Source: Leishmania infantum JPCM5 (lineage: Eukaryota > Euglenozoa > Kinetoplastea > Trypanosomatida > Trypanosomatidae). Taken from it: 64,000 bases of DNA. The stretch is from NCBI RefSeq assembly GCF_000002875.2, contig NC_009420.2, positions 990,001 through 1,054,000 on the forward strand, in the 5' to 3' direction. The notes under the pieces were generated by a model, which saw nothing but the letters and a program-made list of their open reading frames with translations, did not search any database and was not told the origin of the DNA. Position numbers and translations under genes: made by a program. Below, piece after piece: positions 20,692-30,287 of the stretch. Numbering within the stretch: position 1 is the first letter of the stretch; each line of letters starts with the position of its first letter.

Positions 20692-21233
20692 GCACTGCGA
20701 AGGAAGTGCCGTTTGTTTCTTTTTTTTTGTCTTCCTCTGGCAGTGGCACTGGAGATCTCTTTGAGCAGCGGCACACTCTATCGTTCCCCGCTACTGCGTT
20801 TCAGAGTGCATGAGCCACATTCGCAGAGAAGGGCACCACGAACTTTCCCTCTGCCTTTCTTTGACGCGTTGATATCGTGGACCGCGTGAGGCCCTCTAAG
20901 AGGGGCCTCAGTGACGCACTGAACGAAATGAAAAGGGAAACGAGTACGCGTTTGTTTTGTGTGCGCGCGGCGTCCGTGTGTCGAACACCGACCATCACGT
21001 GCAATGTTCCTCAACCAGCATGTCTGTCAATTTGGTTCATAGGTCCTTCCCTCCCTTTTCCACCCTGTCTTCATCTGCTTCCAACTCTTCTCCACCTACA
21101 CCTCCTCCCCTCCACGCGGCCTTGAATCGCCATCGTCTTTGGAGCACGCCTAACAGATTGCGTGTCCGCTCGCGCATCCCCTGTGGCGTGAGCAACGAGC
21201 CTGTCCAACTCTACTTCCTCCCCCTGCCCCACA
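20692..21233 (+). other. Short intergenic spacer
   Basis: A 0.5-kb spacer with a T-run after the stop codon, a short inverted repeat near 20889-20908 (GAGGCCCCTC/GAGGGGCCTC type) and a pyrimidine-rich zone near 21040-21120 that could supply the acceptor for the helicase gene. Confidence 0.5.
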
Positions 21234-23585
21234 ATGACCCTCCGACGCGTTGTGCTGCGAGGGGGACAATCTTCCCTATCGCCTCTGTTAAGCAGCATGC
21301 GATGCGCGCGGCAGCAGCACAACACTTCGGACCCAGCGCAGATTCACTCTGACAGAGACCCAGTCTCTTCTTCCTCGTCGACTGGCCCGTCACCCACGCT
21401 TGGGGTCGCAGGCACACCGAGCTCGGCTGGTGGGCCCCAAGAGGCGAACCTGCTGTTCGACATACTCGGAGAGCCTGTAGCTCCGCCGTTGAAAGCTGTT
21501 CTGCAAGACAACTCACGAAAACCCAGTGCTTGGCAGCCACTCCGCGGTGCATCGTCAGCGCCCTCGACTGATGCAGGCGGAGAGGGGCGGATCTTGGATG
21601 CGTCGCCGCCAGCATGGTCTCAGCCCATCCAGCAGGTAGTCCGGCATGCGGTGCTTGACCCTTTGCGCTACGCATCCTCTCAAATCGACGGCAGCGAATC
21701 ACAAGAAAAGCGCCGCGAGAGTGTCGCGCCGCCGTCGCTGCCGGACTTGTCGGCGCAGTACAAGGTGATAATTGTGGACGCTCTAGGGATGCCAGCCGAT
21801 TTGCCGAGAGGTGCCCCACGGAGCTTTGAAGACCTGCTCGAGCTCTCGCCGTCGATCCTTCGGACGCAGCTGCAGAAGCTGATTGAGCGCAAGCGCTACC
21901 GCGCCCTCACCCCTGTGCAGGCCGCCGTCATACCGCTTATGCTGGAGTACCGCGATGTGCTCTGTATCGCGCCCACGGCAACTGGCAAGACCCTCTGCTA
22001 TGTCTACGCGACTCTTATGCACCTCCTGCTAAAGGACATAAATGATCGACCAGCCGCAGCAGCAGCAGCAGCAGCCACCGCGGGCGACGAGGGCAACGAG
22101 GGCGGCGGTGTCAGCCTGAACCGGCGGCAAGTGGAAACCTTCCTGCAGGAGAAAATCGACAAGGGCGAAGTCTGCCCCTACTGCGAACTGAGCCTCAGCG
22201 AGGTGCGCGTCTGTCCAATGACAGGCTTCCCGCACCCGTCCGCGTTCGAGCTCGAGACCGACCTCGCTCTTCGGTCAAAGGAGCGACGTGCGATGCGGCT
22301 GGAAGAGCTACAATCCTCTGTCGCGGAGCCGCGCGTGCTGGTGCTGGTGCCGAATGGTCAGTTGGCCTCTCAGGTCTCCGCCGTGTTCCGCTCTCTTCAC
22401 TGCGACTATAGGATCCACTGCATGGTACGCGCCTCCAGCGCAGAGGAGCAGCGCAAGTACCTGCAAGCGCTGGAAGGCGGCGTCGACGTGCTCGTCGCCT
22501 CCCCAGAAACCATACTGCCAGCGTTATACAGGCATAAACTGTCCCTGAGGAAAGTGCAGACGGTGGTGATGGATGAAGTGGACGATATCGTCTCTGTGAA
22601 TCACTTCGAACCCATGAAGATCATCCTCGGCGCGCTGCCAAAGGGTGTGCGACGGCCGCAGCGACTTCTGTTCGGTGCCTCGCTTCCACCCGTTGCCTAT
22701 GAAATGATCAAGAAAAAGATGCTGCTTCCCTCTCACAGATTTGTGCTCGTCGACCTCAAAGCCCCGGCAGAGCTAAGTCGTGCTGCTCCTTCTTCTCTAG
22801 CGTCGTCACTGTCGTCCTCCTCTCCCGACAAGCCGAACGCGGGGGACGCCGGCGATCTCCCTGTAGCAGCCTTGTCTACCACCGTGACGGGCGGTTTCTT
22901 GACCGCGCGCACAAATCTGCGTCACCTCGTATTTATGGTGGGGCGCGCCGAGAAGGTGCAGAAGCTCGCGTGGCTGTACGAGACCGGGAAGCTCAACCCA
23001 GACCAGCGCACCCTCATCTTCTGCAACTCACGTCACAACGTCGCCTACGTGTGCGACAAGATGAAGGAGCTAGTTTCGCAGGTGAACTTTACCACGCTGA
23101 CCTCGCACGCCTCGTCGTCGGCGCGTGAAGGTGTACTGAAGATGTTCCGAACAGGGGTGTCGACCAGCCTTATCTGCACAGACCTGCTGAGTCGTGGAAT
23201 CGACTTCCAGGGCGTGGTCTACGTCGTGCATTACGACATGCCAACAGACATGGAGACCTGGACGCACCGGTGCGGTCGCTGCGGTCGTGGAGGCTCTCTG
23301 CAGGGCAGAGGGTATATCTACACCTTTTTCCAGCCGGAGAACATCAAGCTGGCAAAGCCGCTGGTCGGGTATCTTCGCCAGCATCAACAGCTAGTTCCGC
23401 CGAGGCTGCGCGAGTACGCAAAGCAGTCTTTCATCGATGTGTTCAGCAACTCGCTCTTCCACCATCCGACGCGGCCGCGCCGCAAGGATGATCCGCAGAA
23501 CAGCACGCCGGTTCTCGGCCGAGGCATGCGACGCTTCCCCGACTACAAGCAGGGCACCATTCACAAACACTTCCGGCCACATTGA
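21234..23585 (+). CDS. DEAD-box family ATP-dependent RNA helicase with zinc-ribbon-like insert
   Basis: The 783-residue protein starts at ATG 21234. The N-terminus (MTLRRVVLRGG) is basic with hydroxylated residues, as in a mitochondrial targeting peptide, followed by about 130 low-complexity residues. Helicase motifs appear in order: Q-like TPVQAAVIPLM, motif I APTATGKT (246-253), motif II DEVD (447-450) rather than DEAD, motif III GAS (near 480) rather than SAT, then LIFCNSRHN, motif V DLLSRGIDF and motif VI HRCGRCGRGG (near 677). Between motifs I and Ia is a roughly 100-residue insert with a poly-alanine run and CPYC (314-317) followed by C327 and H334, which could bind zinc. Such enzymes unwind short RNA duplexes with ATP. 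The substrate is unknown; mitochondrial rRNA or editing complexes are possible if the leader is real. Confidence 0.85.
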   Translation: MTLRRVVLRGGQSSLSPLLSSMRCARQQHNTSDPAQIHSDRDPVSSSSSTGPSPTLGVAGTPSSAGGPQEANLLFDILGEPVAPPLKAVLQDNSRKPSAWQPLRGASSAPSTDAGGEGRILDASPPAWSQPIQQVVRHAVLDPLRYASSQIDGSESQEKRRESVAPPSLPDLSAQYKVIIVDALGMPADLPRGAPRSFEDLLELSPSILRTQLQKLIERKRYRALTPVQAAVIPLMLEYRDVLCIAPTATGKTLCYVYATLMHLLLKDINDRPAAAAAAAATAGDEGNEGGGVSLNRRQVETFLQEKIDKGEVCPYCELSLSEVRVCPMTGFPHPSAFELETDLALRSKERRAMRLEELQSSVAEPRVLVLVPNGQLASQVSAVFRSLHCDYRIHCMVRASSAEEQRKYLQALEGGVDVLVASPETILPALYRHKLSLRKVQTVVMDEVDDIVSVNHFEPMKIILGALPKGVRRPQRLLFGASLPPVAYEMIKKKMLLPSHRFVLVDLKAPAELSRAAPSSLASSLSSSSPDKPNAGDAGDLPVAALSTTVTGGFLTARTNLRHLVFMVGRAEKVQKLAWLYETGKLNPDQRTLIFCNSRHNVAYVCDKMKELVSQVNFTTLTSHASSSAREGVLKMFRTGVSTSLICTDLLSRGIDFQGVVYVVHYDMPTDMETWTHRCGRCGRGGSLQGRGYIYTFFQPENIKLAKPLVGYLRQHQQLVPPRLREYAKQSFIDVFSNSLFHHPTRPRRKDDPQNSTPVLGRGMRRFPDYKQGTIHKHFRPH

Positions 23586-24399
23586 CAGTGGAGGTGCGGT
23601 GTATGGCTGACGTGAAAGAAGCAATGTGAAGAGGGAACGCATGCCTTCGATCTATCGGCCGTTGTCGCCTGTAACAGCACTGTTGCCGTGTCTTTTTCTG
23701 TTGCTGAGTCCGCACGTCTGCGCGACACGTCTGCAGCTGTCTGCCCCCCCTCCTTTTTCTTCACATACACGCACGCGCACACCTTCGTTGTGACTTGCGT
23801 TTAACTTCCTTCCTCCCTCCCTCTTTGCTTACGCTAACGAGCAAGCAAATCAAGCCGCAGACACCCATGAACTTCTCGCCGAGCGCACATTAGTGACTAT
23901 AAGAAGGGCGCCTGTTGTAGGTGCACCGCGCCTCGCCCTCTCCACTTTCTCGTGCGCAGTGCAGATGACAGCTCGCGGATGTCACCGTGTCTTTGTGCAC
24001 TCTCTCAGTAGTGGAACAGTGCTTTAGGTGCCTATGTTTTTTCCTTGGAGAGGATGCACCCCGCATGTGTCTCCTCACGCAGCCATGTCACATCACCTGT
24101 GTACCCCTTCTTTGATTATGTTAAGCTGTCTCTGAGTACAGATCCTGAGTCGATCTCGCTAGCTCGTCATCCATCTCTTCTCCCCGCCCCCTCCCCTGCC
24201 CCTTCTCTTTCCCCACTCCCTCTCTCGCTAGCGTGCCTTTTCTATTCTCACCACTGCAGGACTCTCATAGCCTCAGTCATCACCACCACGAAACCCCCCC
24301 CTCTCATACACGTCGTGCTTGACGGCCTACATTACACCCTCTCCCTTTCCTTCCTCTCGTTATTTCCACCCCTCTCCCCGCCTTGACCCTCGGCCCTCG
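23586..24399 (+). other. Intergenic spacer, no gene seen
   Basis: This 0.8-kb spacer has a long pyrimidine-rich zone from 24170 to 24390 suited to trans-splicing of the next mRNA. The TTG-initiated frame extension into it is not credible. Confidence 0.55.
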
Positions 24400-25608
24400 A
24401 TGGAGCTCACAAAAAAGCAGGTGAAGATCCCGCCCATCCACAAGCTGCGGCCAGGTTGGTCTGCAGTGGCGCTGCACACAGTCATTTATCTTCTCCGCCA
24501 CGACTTCGTCACAGCCATTGTTGCCACTTTTGTTGTGCAGCCGCTGTACCACCGGCTGATTCTGCAGAGTACCTATCTGCAGCGGCTCTCTGACCCCGCC
24601 CTCTTCACGCTGGTTTTTGCGGTGCTCTGTCACTGCGTTCCGTGGGCCTTCTTCAACGGCATCTTCCTCTTCTTTGACAGCCTCCACCCCCAGTATGGGA
24701 TCGAGGGCCTCAGAAACAACGCCCTGCTGGCCCCGCTTGGCCGCAGAATGGCAGTGTACAAGCTTCCCCGGAAGCCGCAGCAGCTGCCATCAGCAGCGCT
24801 CATCTTCAGCACCATGTTACACACCGCGTTCAATCACTATCTGGTTATTCCAGTTGTGCTCTATGCGTACCTGGTGCACACAAACTCATGCGCTCTGCGC
24901 GCCCCACCGCCGGAGACGGTGATTGTCGGCTTCACACCAGAAGACGTAGTCAACTACATGAGCGGTCGCAACCTGAAGCAAATTCCGATTAGCCTGGTCA
25001 CCATCACGTCGCACTTCCTGATCGCCAACGTAATTAACGAGATGGGCTTCTACATTGTCCACAGCATCCTGCATTCGAGCCCCACGCTGTACCGTCTGTT
25101 TCACAAGAAGCATCACATGTACACGGGCACCATAAGCATCGCTGCAGAATACGCCACGCCGTTGGAGGAGATTCTCGCAAATGCAATCCCCACTACTGCG
25201 TACTTCGCGTTTATGTTTTTCCACTACACGCGCGAGGAAGCATCGAAGTCGAGCTTCGTCACCTCAGCGCGGGCGTGGCCTCTCTTTATTACGTGGATGT
25301 GGGCGCGCCTCTGGGAGACATACGAGGTGCATAGCGGTTACTGTTTCAGCGACACGTGGCTGGGCAAGCTTGGCCTACTGCATGGGCACCGTGCCCGCTT
25401 CCACGACTTCCACCATACGCACAACGTCTGCAACTACGGCAGCGGCCTCTTCATGGACGCGCTGCTCAATACGATGGATCCATACCTGATCTACCGCTAC
25501 CCAGACAAGCACCCGCGCACGACGACGCTGAGGGAAGAGGATTTGAAGGAGCCGCGCGATCTGGAAGCGGGCAGTGAAGCGATGGACCAGGTGCGCGCGT
25601 GTTCGTAA
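24400..25608 (+). CDS. Fatty acid hydroxylase/sterol desaturase superfamily membrane protein
   Basis: From ATG 24400 the product is 402 residues. Several hydrophobic segments are visible (about 23-48, 65-95, 140-160, 200-225 and 265-290). The three histidine clusters of the superfamily are present and ordered: HSILH (about 221-225), HKKHH (about 235-239) and HGHRARFHDFHHTHN (about 329-343), together supplying the di-iron ligands. Family members are ER enzymes that hydroxylate or desaturate sterols (ERG3, ERG25) or fatty acyl and sphingoid chains, using O2 and cytochrome b5 electrons. The arrangement is closest to ERG25/C4-methylsterol oxidase-like and CH25H-like proteins, but the region between residues 96 and 200 is longer than usual. 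The substrate cannot be fixed from sequence. Ergosterol synthesis is essential in Leishmania, which makes the distinction worth settling. Confidence 0.8.
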   Translation: MELTKKQVKIPPIHKLRPGWSAVALHTVIYLLRHDFVTAIVATFVVQPLYHRLILQSTYLQRLSDPALFTLVFAVLCHCVPWAFFNGIFLFFDSLHPQYGIEGLRNNALLAPLGRRMAVYKLPRKPQQLPSAALIFSTMLHTAFNHYLVIPVVLYAYLVHTNSCALRAPPPETVIVGFTPEDVVNYMSGRNLKQIPISLVTITSHFLIANVINEMGFYIVHSILHSSPTLYRLFHKKHHMYTGTISIAAEYATPLEEILANAIPTTAYFAFMFFHYTREEASKSSFVTSARAWPLFITWMWARLWETYEVHSGYCFSDTWLGKLGLLHGHRARFHDFHHTHNVCNYGSGLFMDALLNTMDPYLIYRYPDKHPRTTTLREEDLKEPRDLEAGSEAMDQVRACS

Positions 25609-25770
25609 AGGTGCTCAGGCACGAACGACTTCACGGGCAACATAAAGTCTGCTGTTGCCCGAGTATTGAACCTTCCGGGCTCACTTTCTGTTTTTGTTGC
25701 GTTTTTCTTTGTCTACAGAGGCAATGCTCACAGAGTCCTCCGGTAGTTTTTGTAGCTGATCTCCTTTTCT

Positions 25771-26054
25771 CCTGATGATGCCGGCCACCCGACCGTGGTA
25801 TCGGGGTAGAGTGCCCACACTGTAGGACCGCCACGAGCCTGCACCGCCTGCCCTCGGGTACGGCTGCGGACTCCTGGTGCCGGCAGACAAGTCTGGGCTG
25901 GCGCTGTGCCAAAGAGACTTGCGGCCATGATGAGGATTGGACCAGCTCACTCCGAGCTGTGCCGACGCTCCGGCAAATATGCGCATCCGTCTGCTGCTTT
26001 TTTTTCTCCGTGTGCTTCGTTGCGGTGATGTCGGGCTTAATCCTGTGCCTAGCC
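25771..26054 (+). mobile_element. Degenerate ingi/L1Tc-type retroposon 5' end, copy 2 (truncated)
   Basis: This 284-bp segment is the inverted counterpart of 6771-7054. I found a single base difference when comparing the two by eye (within the stretch before TGTAGGACCG). It starts at the same CCTGATGATG boundary, carries the GCCGGCCACC promoter-like signature, and ends exactly after the 2A-like CGDVGLNPVPS codons, before the endonuclease sequence. It is sense to the local polycistron and lies 160 bp after the desaturase-family gene, hence within its probable 3'UTR. Confidence 0.7.
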
Positions 26055-26547
26055 GATGTTTTTGGTGCTCTCACTCACCGCTCTCGACCCAAATGGCCAT
26101 CCTCAGTCTTTCACTCGTCCTCGCTGTGTGCTATCTTCCTTTCGCTTGTATCTTCTCACGTCCTCTAACTCACGCAGACAGACGCTATCCCTACATCACC
26201 CTCTTTTGTTGCTGTGCTCGCCGTGGATGTGTCCGTGCGCGCACAGATGGGGTAACGCTTTCTGGCAGCACCTCAAGACGAAAGAGGGGAGAAGACGCAC
26301 GAAAGAGAACACACATAGGAGGAAAGCAATGGAATGGACTCTCACTTACGCACGCACACACTCACGTGTGTATCAACTGTGAGCGAAGAGAGTCACGAGG
26401 ACGGGTCATTGAAGAGGAAAACAACGGCTTGTAAAGAGCAGGAAATGGTGTATCAATCAACGGCAATAACCTGTGTCTTTGGCGGACCGCGTTTACTCTC
26501 CCAATACGTCCCTTGTACGTCACTTTTTCCTTTATTTGCATGCCGGT

Positions 26548-26552
<5 letters not shown>

Positions 26553-26578
<26 letters not shown>
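26553..26578. repeat. (TG)n tract
   Basis: Uninterrupted TG dinucleotide tract in the spacer between the two retroposon remains. Confidence 0.9.
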
Positions 26579-26748
26579 CGGGGGTGACGTCATGTTCACC
26601 TACCCCCACCCCACCCGCGCGAGCTTCTATGTGGGTATGCTTGCAAGACTGTGGGCGCTGCACTATCCTCCTCTATGCTTTACTATGAAGACGAGTAGCC
26701 GCCCCGCACCAGCACCGCCACCACCCCGTTGCACATGCTGCTTTGCTT

Positions 26749-26767
26749 ATATATATATATATATATA
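26749..26767. repeat. (TA)n tract
   Basis: Alternating TA tract of about 19 bp in the same spacer. Confidence 0.9.
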
Positions 26768-26960
26768 ATGCTCCCCCTCCCCTCGCCTGTGCTGCTTTAG
26801 TGTGTGGTTTTCTCTTCACAAATGAGCGTCTGTCATAAGCATCGTAGGTGCTGTGTGCAACGCCGGAAAGAGCGCTATTACATGACGTAACCGCCATCTC
26901 ATCCTCGCTCTGTATCCCCACCCCCCTCCCTCCCTCCCTCCCCATCTCTCTTCGTCTCTG

Positions 26961-27450
26961 ACGACGTGGGACACCTCAGCGTGTGGTATCTCAGGATCCA
27001 GTGTCCTCACTCTGTGTGTAGGGAGGCCAAGCAGCACCCCCGCTCCCTTTCCCTGCCTAAATGCGGAACCACCTCTGTTGGTGACAGGGTCATGCGCCTG
27101 CGGCGTCGGGCGAGGTCGGAGCGATGTGTCGCTGCTGATGTTGGCGGCTAGGTTCTGGATGGCGGGGCGTCGGAGCGAGCTGCGACAGTAAGCACATCTG
27201 TACCATCCATATGATAGGTAAAGTGTCCAAGTGGATCGAACGTATTCCACCCCCGGTCCTCACTGCCTGCTGGTGATGGGGAGCCTGCGCCACGGCGGGT
27301 GGGCAGAGTTTGAGGCAGGGGCCGTGCTCAGCCGACGGAGTCGGTGCGCTGCTGTACCGCGTGTCTGCAGCTGCTTCACACCACGCCGACAGGGGCCTGT
27401 GACAGGCCGGGGGTAGAGTAGTGTTTGACTCATGCTGTATGGCAGAGAAT
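26961..27450 (+). mobile_element. SIDER2-like short interspersed degenerate retroposon, copy A
   Basis: The element opens with a retroposon-type signature (GACACCTCAGCGTGTGGTAT, then CTCAGGATCCAGTG) and ends near GACTCATGCTGTATGGCAGAGAA, followed by a short A-run at 27462-27467. A diverged copy with the same start, middle blocks (GGCAGAGTTTGAGGCA, TGTACCGCGTGTCTGCAGCT) and end lies inverted at 39224-39745. Size, ends and position in a 3'UTR match the SIDER2 family of Leishmania, which is linked to mRNA destabilisation. The likely host transcript is the desaturase-family mRNA. Confidence 0.75.
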
Positions 27451-28029
27451 GGATGCGTTGGGAAAAAAGCGAAGAGGAGTGCATTGTTGGACAAGCGGTT
27501 CCAGCTCTCGCCCTTCCTTGTGTCTGTGGATGTCTGTGTCCGAATAAAGGACCGAGCGTAGAACGTGGTTTATCTTGCTGATGAGTCGCTTCTTCTGGGT
27601 AGTGAATAATGCTAACAGAAGAGAGTGGAAGTACCGACATAGAAAAACACGGTATCATGTACAACACAAGGTTCATGTGGATTGTGTATGGGAGTATGTG
27701 TCTGTGGGTATGTGTGCCTAGGCGCATGTCTGCATGGTTTGTCTCTCTGTCGTGCATGGAGATACACTGCGTGCCTTCTCAATGGCACTGGTAACCCTCG
27801 TGCGCCTTACTAACCTCCCTCTCTCCCTCTTTCTTTGCTGCACTACCGCGCGCGCTGCCTGGCCCACACAACTTCGTTGTTGTTAGAGAAGGGGTGTCAC
27901 CAGTGGTGCAGTAGATAAGCCAGCGGGCAACATCGCAGAGGTACAGAAACACATACGCCTCTTCCTCATACATCACCAGGTATCCCTGCACCTTTGGACT
28001 CCACACCCATTTCCTGTCACCCCTCCCCA

Positions 28030-28068
28030 CCTCTCTCCACTCGCCCATCCCAACCATCTCTGCCGCAG
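28030..28068 (+). promoter_or_regulatory. Candidate trans-splice acceptor of the 373-residue gene
   Basis: A C/T-rich stretch ends in CAG with AG at 28067-28068, 8 nt before ATG 28077. The longer frame begins at GTG 28068, inside the splice site itself, so it is rejected. Confidence 0.5.
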
Positions 28069-28076
28069 TGCACATC

Positions 28077-29198
28077 ATGTCGTGTGAGCCCAATAGCCCG
28101 GTGGTAGACACCACAACCGCCGCTGCAGCGCCGAAGCTGATGACGCTCAAGGAAGCAATCGACCGGGATGGGGTGCCGGCCACGTCCAGCTCGAAGCAAC
28201 GTCGGCTGATGGACATTCATGTCACGGCGTACCCGGGTTTAGTTAATCAGCACATGCTTCCAAAGCACAATACAGCTGTCAATGATTTCTCCTCGATTGA
28301 TCCACTGCAGTACCGCAAGGCGCACACAGTGCGCAACAACAACACCGCCAGCTACAGCGAGAAGGAGGAAAACGTGCTAGATATGCTCACCACAAACCAA
28401 TGCGCCAATCGCATGACCCGCCTCGGCATGCAGCTGAGGGAGGAACGGGCGAAGAACCCTAAAGGCATGCCGTCGATCAGCAGTCTTGCGCCGCGTGGCT
28501 ACCGCAGCCGCTTTCTCTCCCCAAGCTTCGACGAGCGGTCCACCTGTCGGTGGGACTACTGCCAGTGGGAGCCGGACGGCTTTCACGACACGGTGCGCCG
28601 CGAGCTCCTCGCCGCATACCGCGACGACTGGACAGAAGACGAAAAGGCGGATGTGGACATCTCCATGAAGATTCCATACTTAACGATGGCGGTGTCTTCG
28701 GACCGACTCAAGGACAAGGCTACGATCTACCGCAAGGACTTCATGGAAGACGCAACTCAAGCGGACTACCGATCGCTGTCTTACAAGACCAACCTCGAAG
28801 ACCTCGGCATCTCGTACGCCTACTCCGCCTACTCCATCGATGACCCACGACGCAAGGTGCTCTTCGATGCGTCCGTCGCCGCCCTCAAGACACCGCACAG
28901 TGTGTTGGAGAAGACGTACAGTCCGCGCAACTCCTTCCTTGAGAAGAGCTTGTCGACCAAGCAGCAGCCCTCAGCACGTGAGGAACTGGACCGCCTGCGT
29001 ACGATGCGGCGGGAGGCGCTGCGCCTATCCGCGGCGAAGCGCAGCGCCGCTGAGTCTAACGATGACGGCAAGACGACGAAAACGGTGGTGATTCCCGGCA
29101 TCAAGGGTTCTGGCTACCGTCGCGCGCCAAAGGGCAACGACTCGTACGTGTGTCTTTCGCGTGATCACTTCTGCTACCAACAGGTGGACAACTTCTAA
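28077..29198 (+). CDS. Conserved-looking protein of unknown function
   Basis: The frame from ATG 28077 gives 373 residues with strong GC3 codon bias. No signal peptide, membrane segment, zinc motif or named domain is visible. It is polar, with a short coiled-coil-like stretch near residues 300-325 (AREELDRLRTMRREALRL). Aromatic residues are common in the middle, including SYAYSAYSIDDP. The C-terminus is CYQQVDNF. The composition would suit a structural, possibly cytoskeletal or axonemal protein, but this is a guess. It is a real gene by codon use, length and a clean splice-acceptor-like site upstream. Confidence 0.7.
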   Translation: MSCEPNSPVVDTTTAAAAPKLMTLKEAIDRDGVPATSSSKQRRLMDIHVTAYPGLVNQHMLPKHNTAVNDFSSIDPLQYRKAHTVRNNNTASYSEKEENVLDMLTTNQCANRMTRLGMQLREERAKNPKGMPSISSLAPRGYRSRFLSPSFDERSTCRWDYCQWEPDGFHDTVRRELLAAYRDDWTEDEKADVDISMKIPYLTMAVSSDRLKDKATIYRKDFMEDATQADYRSLSYKTNLEDLGISYAYSAYSIDDPRRKVLFDASVAALKTPHSVLEKTYSPRNSFLEKSLSTKQQPSAREELDRLRTMRREALRLSAAKRSAAESNDDGKTTKTVVIPGIKGSGYRRAPKGNDSYVCLSRDHFCYQQVDNF

Positions 29199-30287
29199 GC
29201 CGTCATCATCGCGTACCTTACAGCCTGCGCCGACTGTGCGTGTGTGTGTAGGGGTCGTCTCTTTCTTCTTTGTTGTTTTCCGATGTACAAGACCTTTGTT
29301 TCTTACTGTGTGTGCGTGTCTGTGCTATGCTCACATCAACGCAGATACGCACGCACAGTAGAGCGAGAGATACGAGGAGTGAGAAAGAGCTAATCAGAAA
29401 AGATGCATTGCTCTCCCTTACTCGGTGTTGAAGCCAAGGAGTGATCTGCGCGCCATCTCTCCCCACCGCCCCCTGAACTCCCTCCTCGATCCGTGTGCAC
29501 CCTATTAAACTGTTTACGTGCTTCTCTCTCCTTCTTACTACAGTGCACTCGAGGGCGCACAGATGGGGAGATCTCGGCAGCAGCCGACGGACACACACTA
29601 TAAACGCATATGTGGCTGATCTGTGTGTGTGTGTGTGTATGTGTGTGTGTGTGTGTGTCGCTCCTCTTTTGTTAGAGCCGCCTTCACATCACTCAGCATC
29701 CATGCAGTCCTTTCGTGGTTCTCCTATCGACCTCTTACTCTCATTGACCTCGTCCGTGTCCCCCATCCCTTGCCTCTCTCTGCAACTGAAGCGGAAAAGA
29801 AGCAGTGGGTACAAATCATGTTACTCTGTTAAATGCGCCAAATGGACCCTCGCGCTGGAAGAGAAGACGTGCGTCTCTTGTGGTTTCCGTGTATGGCTAA
29901 AAGCATCGTTTCTACAGCAGTCTTTGTTGCCTTGAGTGTTTACCTCACCATCTCCCATTTTCGCTGCCATGACGAGCACATCAGTCCCCGCACGCCTCTT
30001 CCACCGGTCCCTCTCCCTCCCCACCCTACCCCCTTATCTCTCACTCCCACGTCTCTGGTGCAGACGTGGCAGGACTCGGTCTTGCAAGATTCACAGCCCA
30101 TCTACTACTCCCCCCTCCTCCTGCGTTTTCCACCTAATTTACCGAGGGCAACAAGGGCATTAGTCGTATTCAAACGGTCCGTATCACAAACGAGAAAGAA
30201 GCAAGTTTTTCTCGAGGGAGCCATCGCTGGCCGTGGAGCCAGTCGTCTACCTCTGCCTTCCTCTCCTCTTCTAACTAGTAATACGCA
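29199..30287 (+). other. Intergenic spacer with TG tract
   Basis: This spacer holds a TG-rich tract at about 29622-29658 and pyrimidine-rich sequence up to the next gene. Frames across it are low-complexity and show no coding bias. Confidence 0.55.
30250..30278 (+). promoter_or_regulatory. Candidate trans-splice acceptor of HEAT-like gene
   Basis: A pyrimidine run (CCTCTGCCTTCCTCTCCTCT) is followed by AG at 30277-30278, 9 nt before ATG 30288. Use of this site would leave an almost leaderless coding region after the spliced leader. Confidence 0.4.

Larger units (their letters stand above)
25609..28076 (+). other. Intergenic spacer rich in retroposon remains
   Basis: This 2.5-kb spacer contains, in order, retroposon copy 2 (25771-26054), a TG tract (26553-26578), a TA tract (26749-26767) and a SIDER2-like element (26961-27450), all listed separately. 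No intact gene is seen. Confidence 0.7.

Noticed and set aside
25631..26074. 147-residue minus-strand frame shared with the frame at 6589-7287
   Set aside because: The shared peptide is the antisense of the retroposon repeat; the conserved retroposon features (signature, 2A relic, endonuclease start) are on the other strand.
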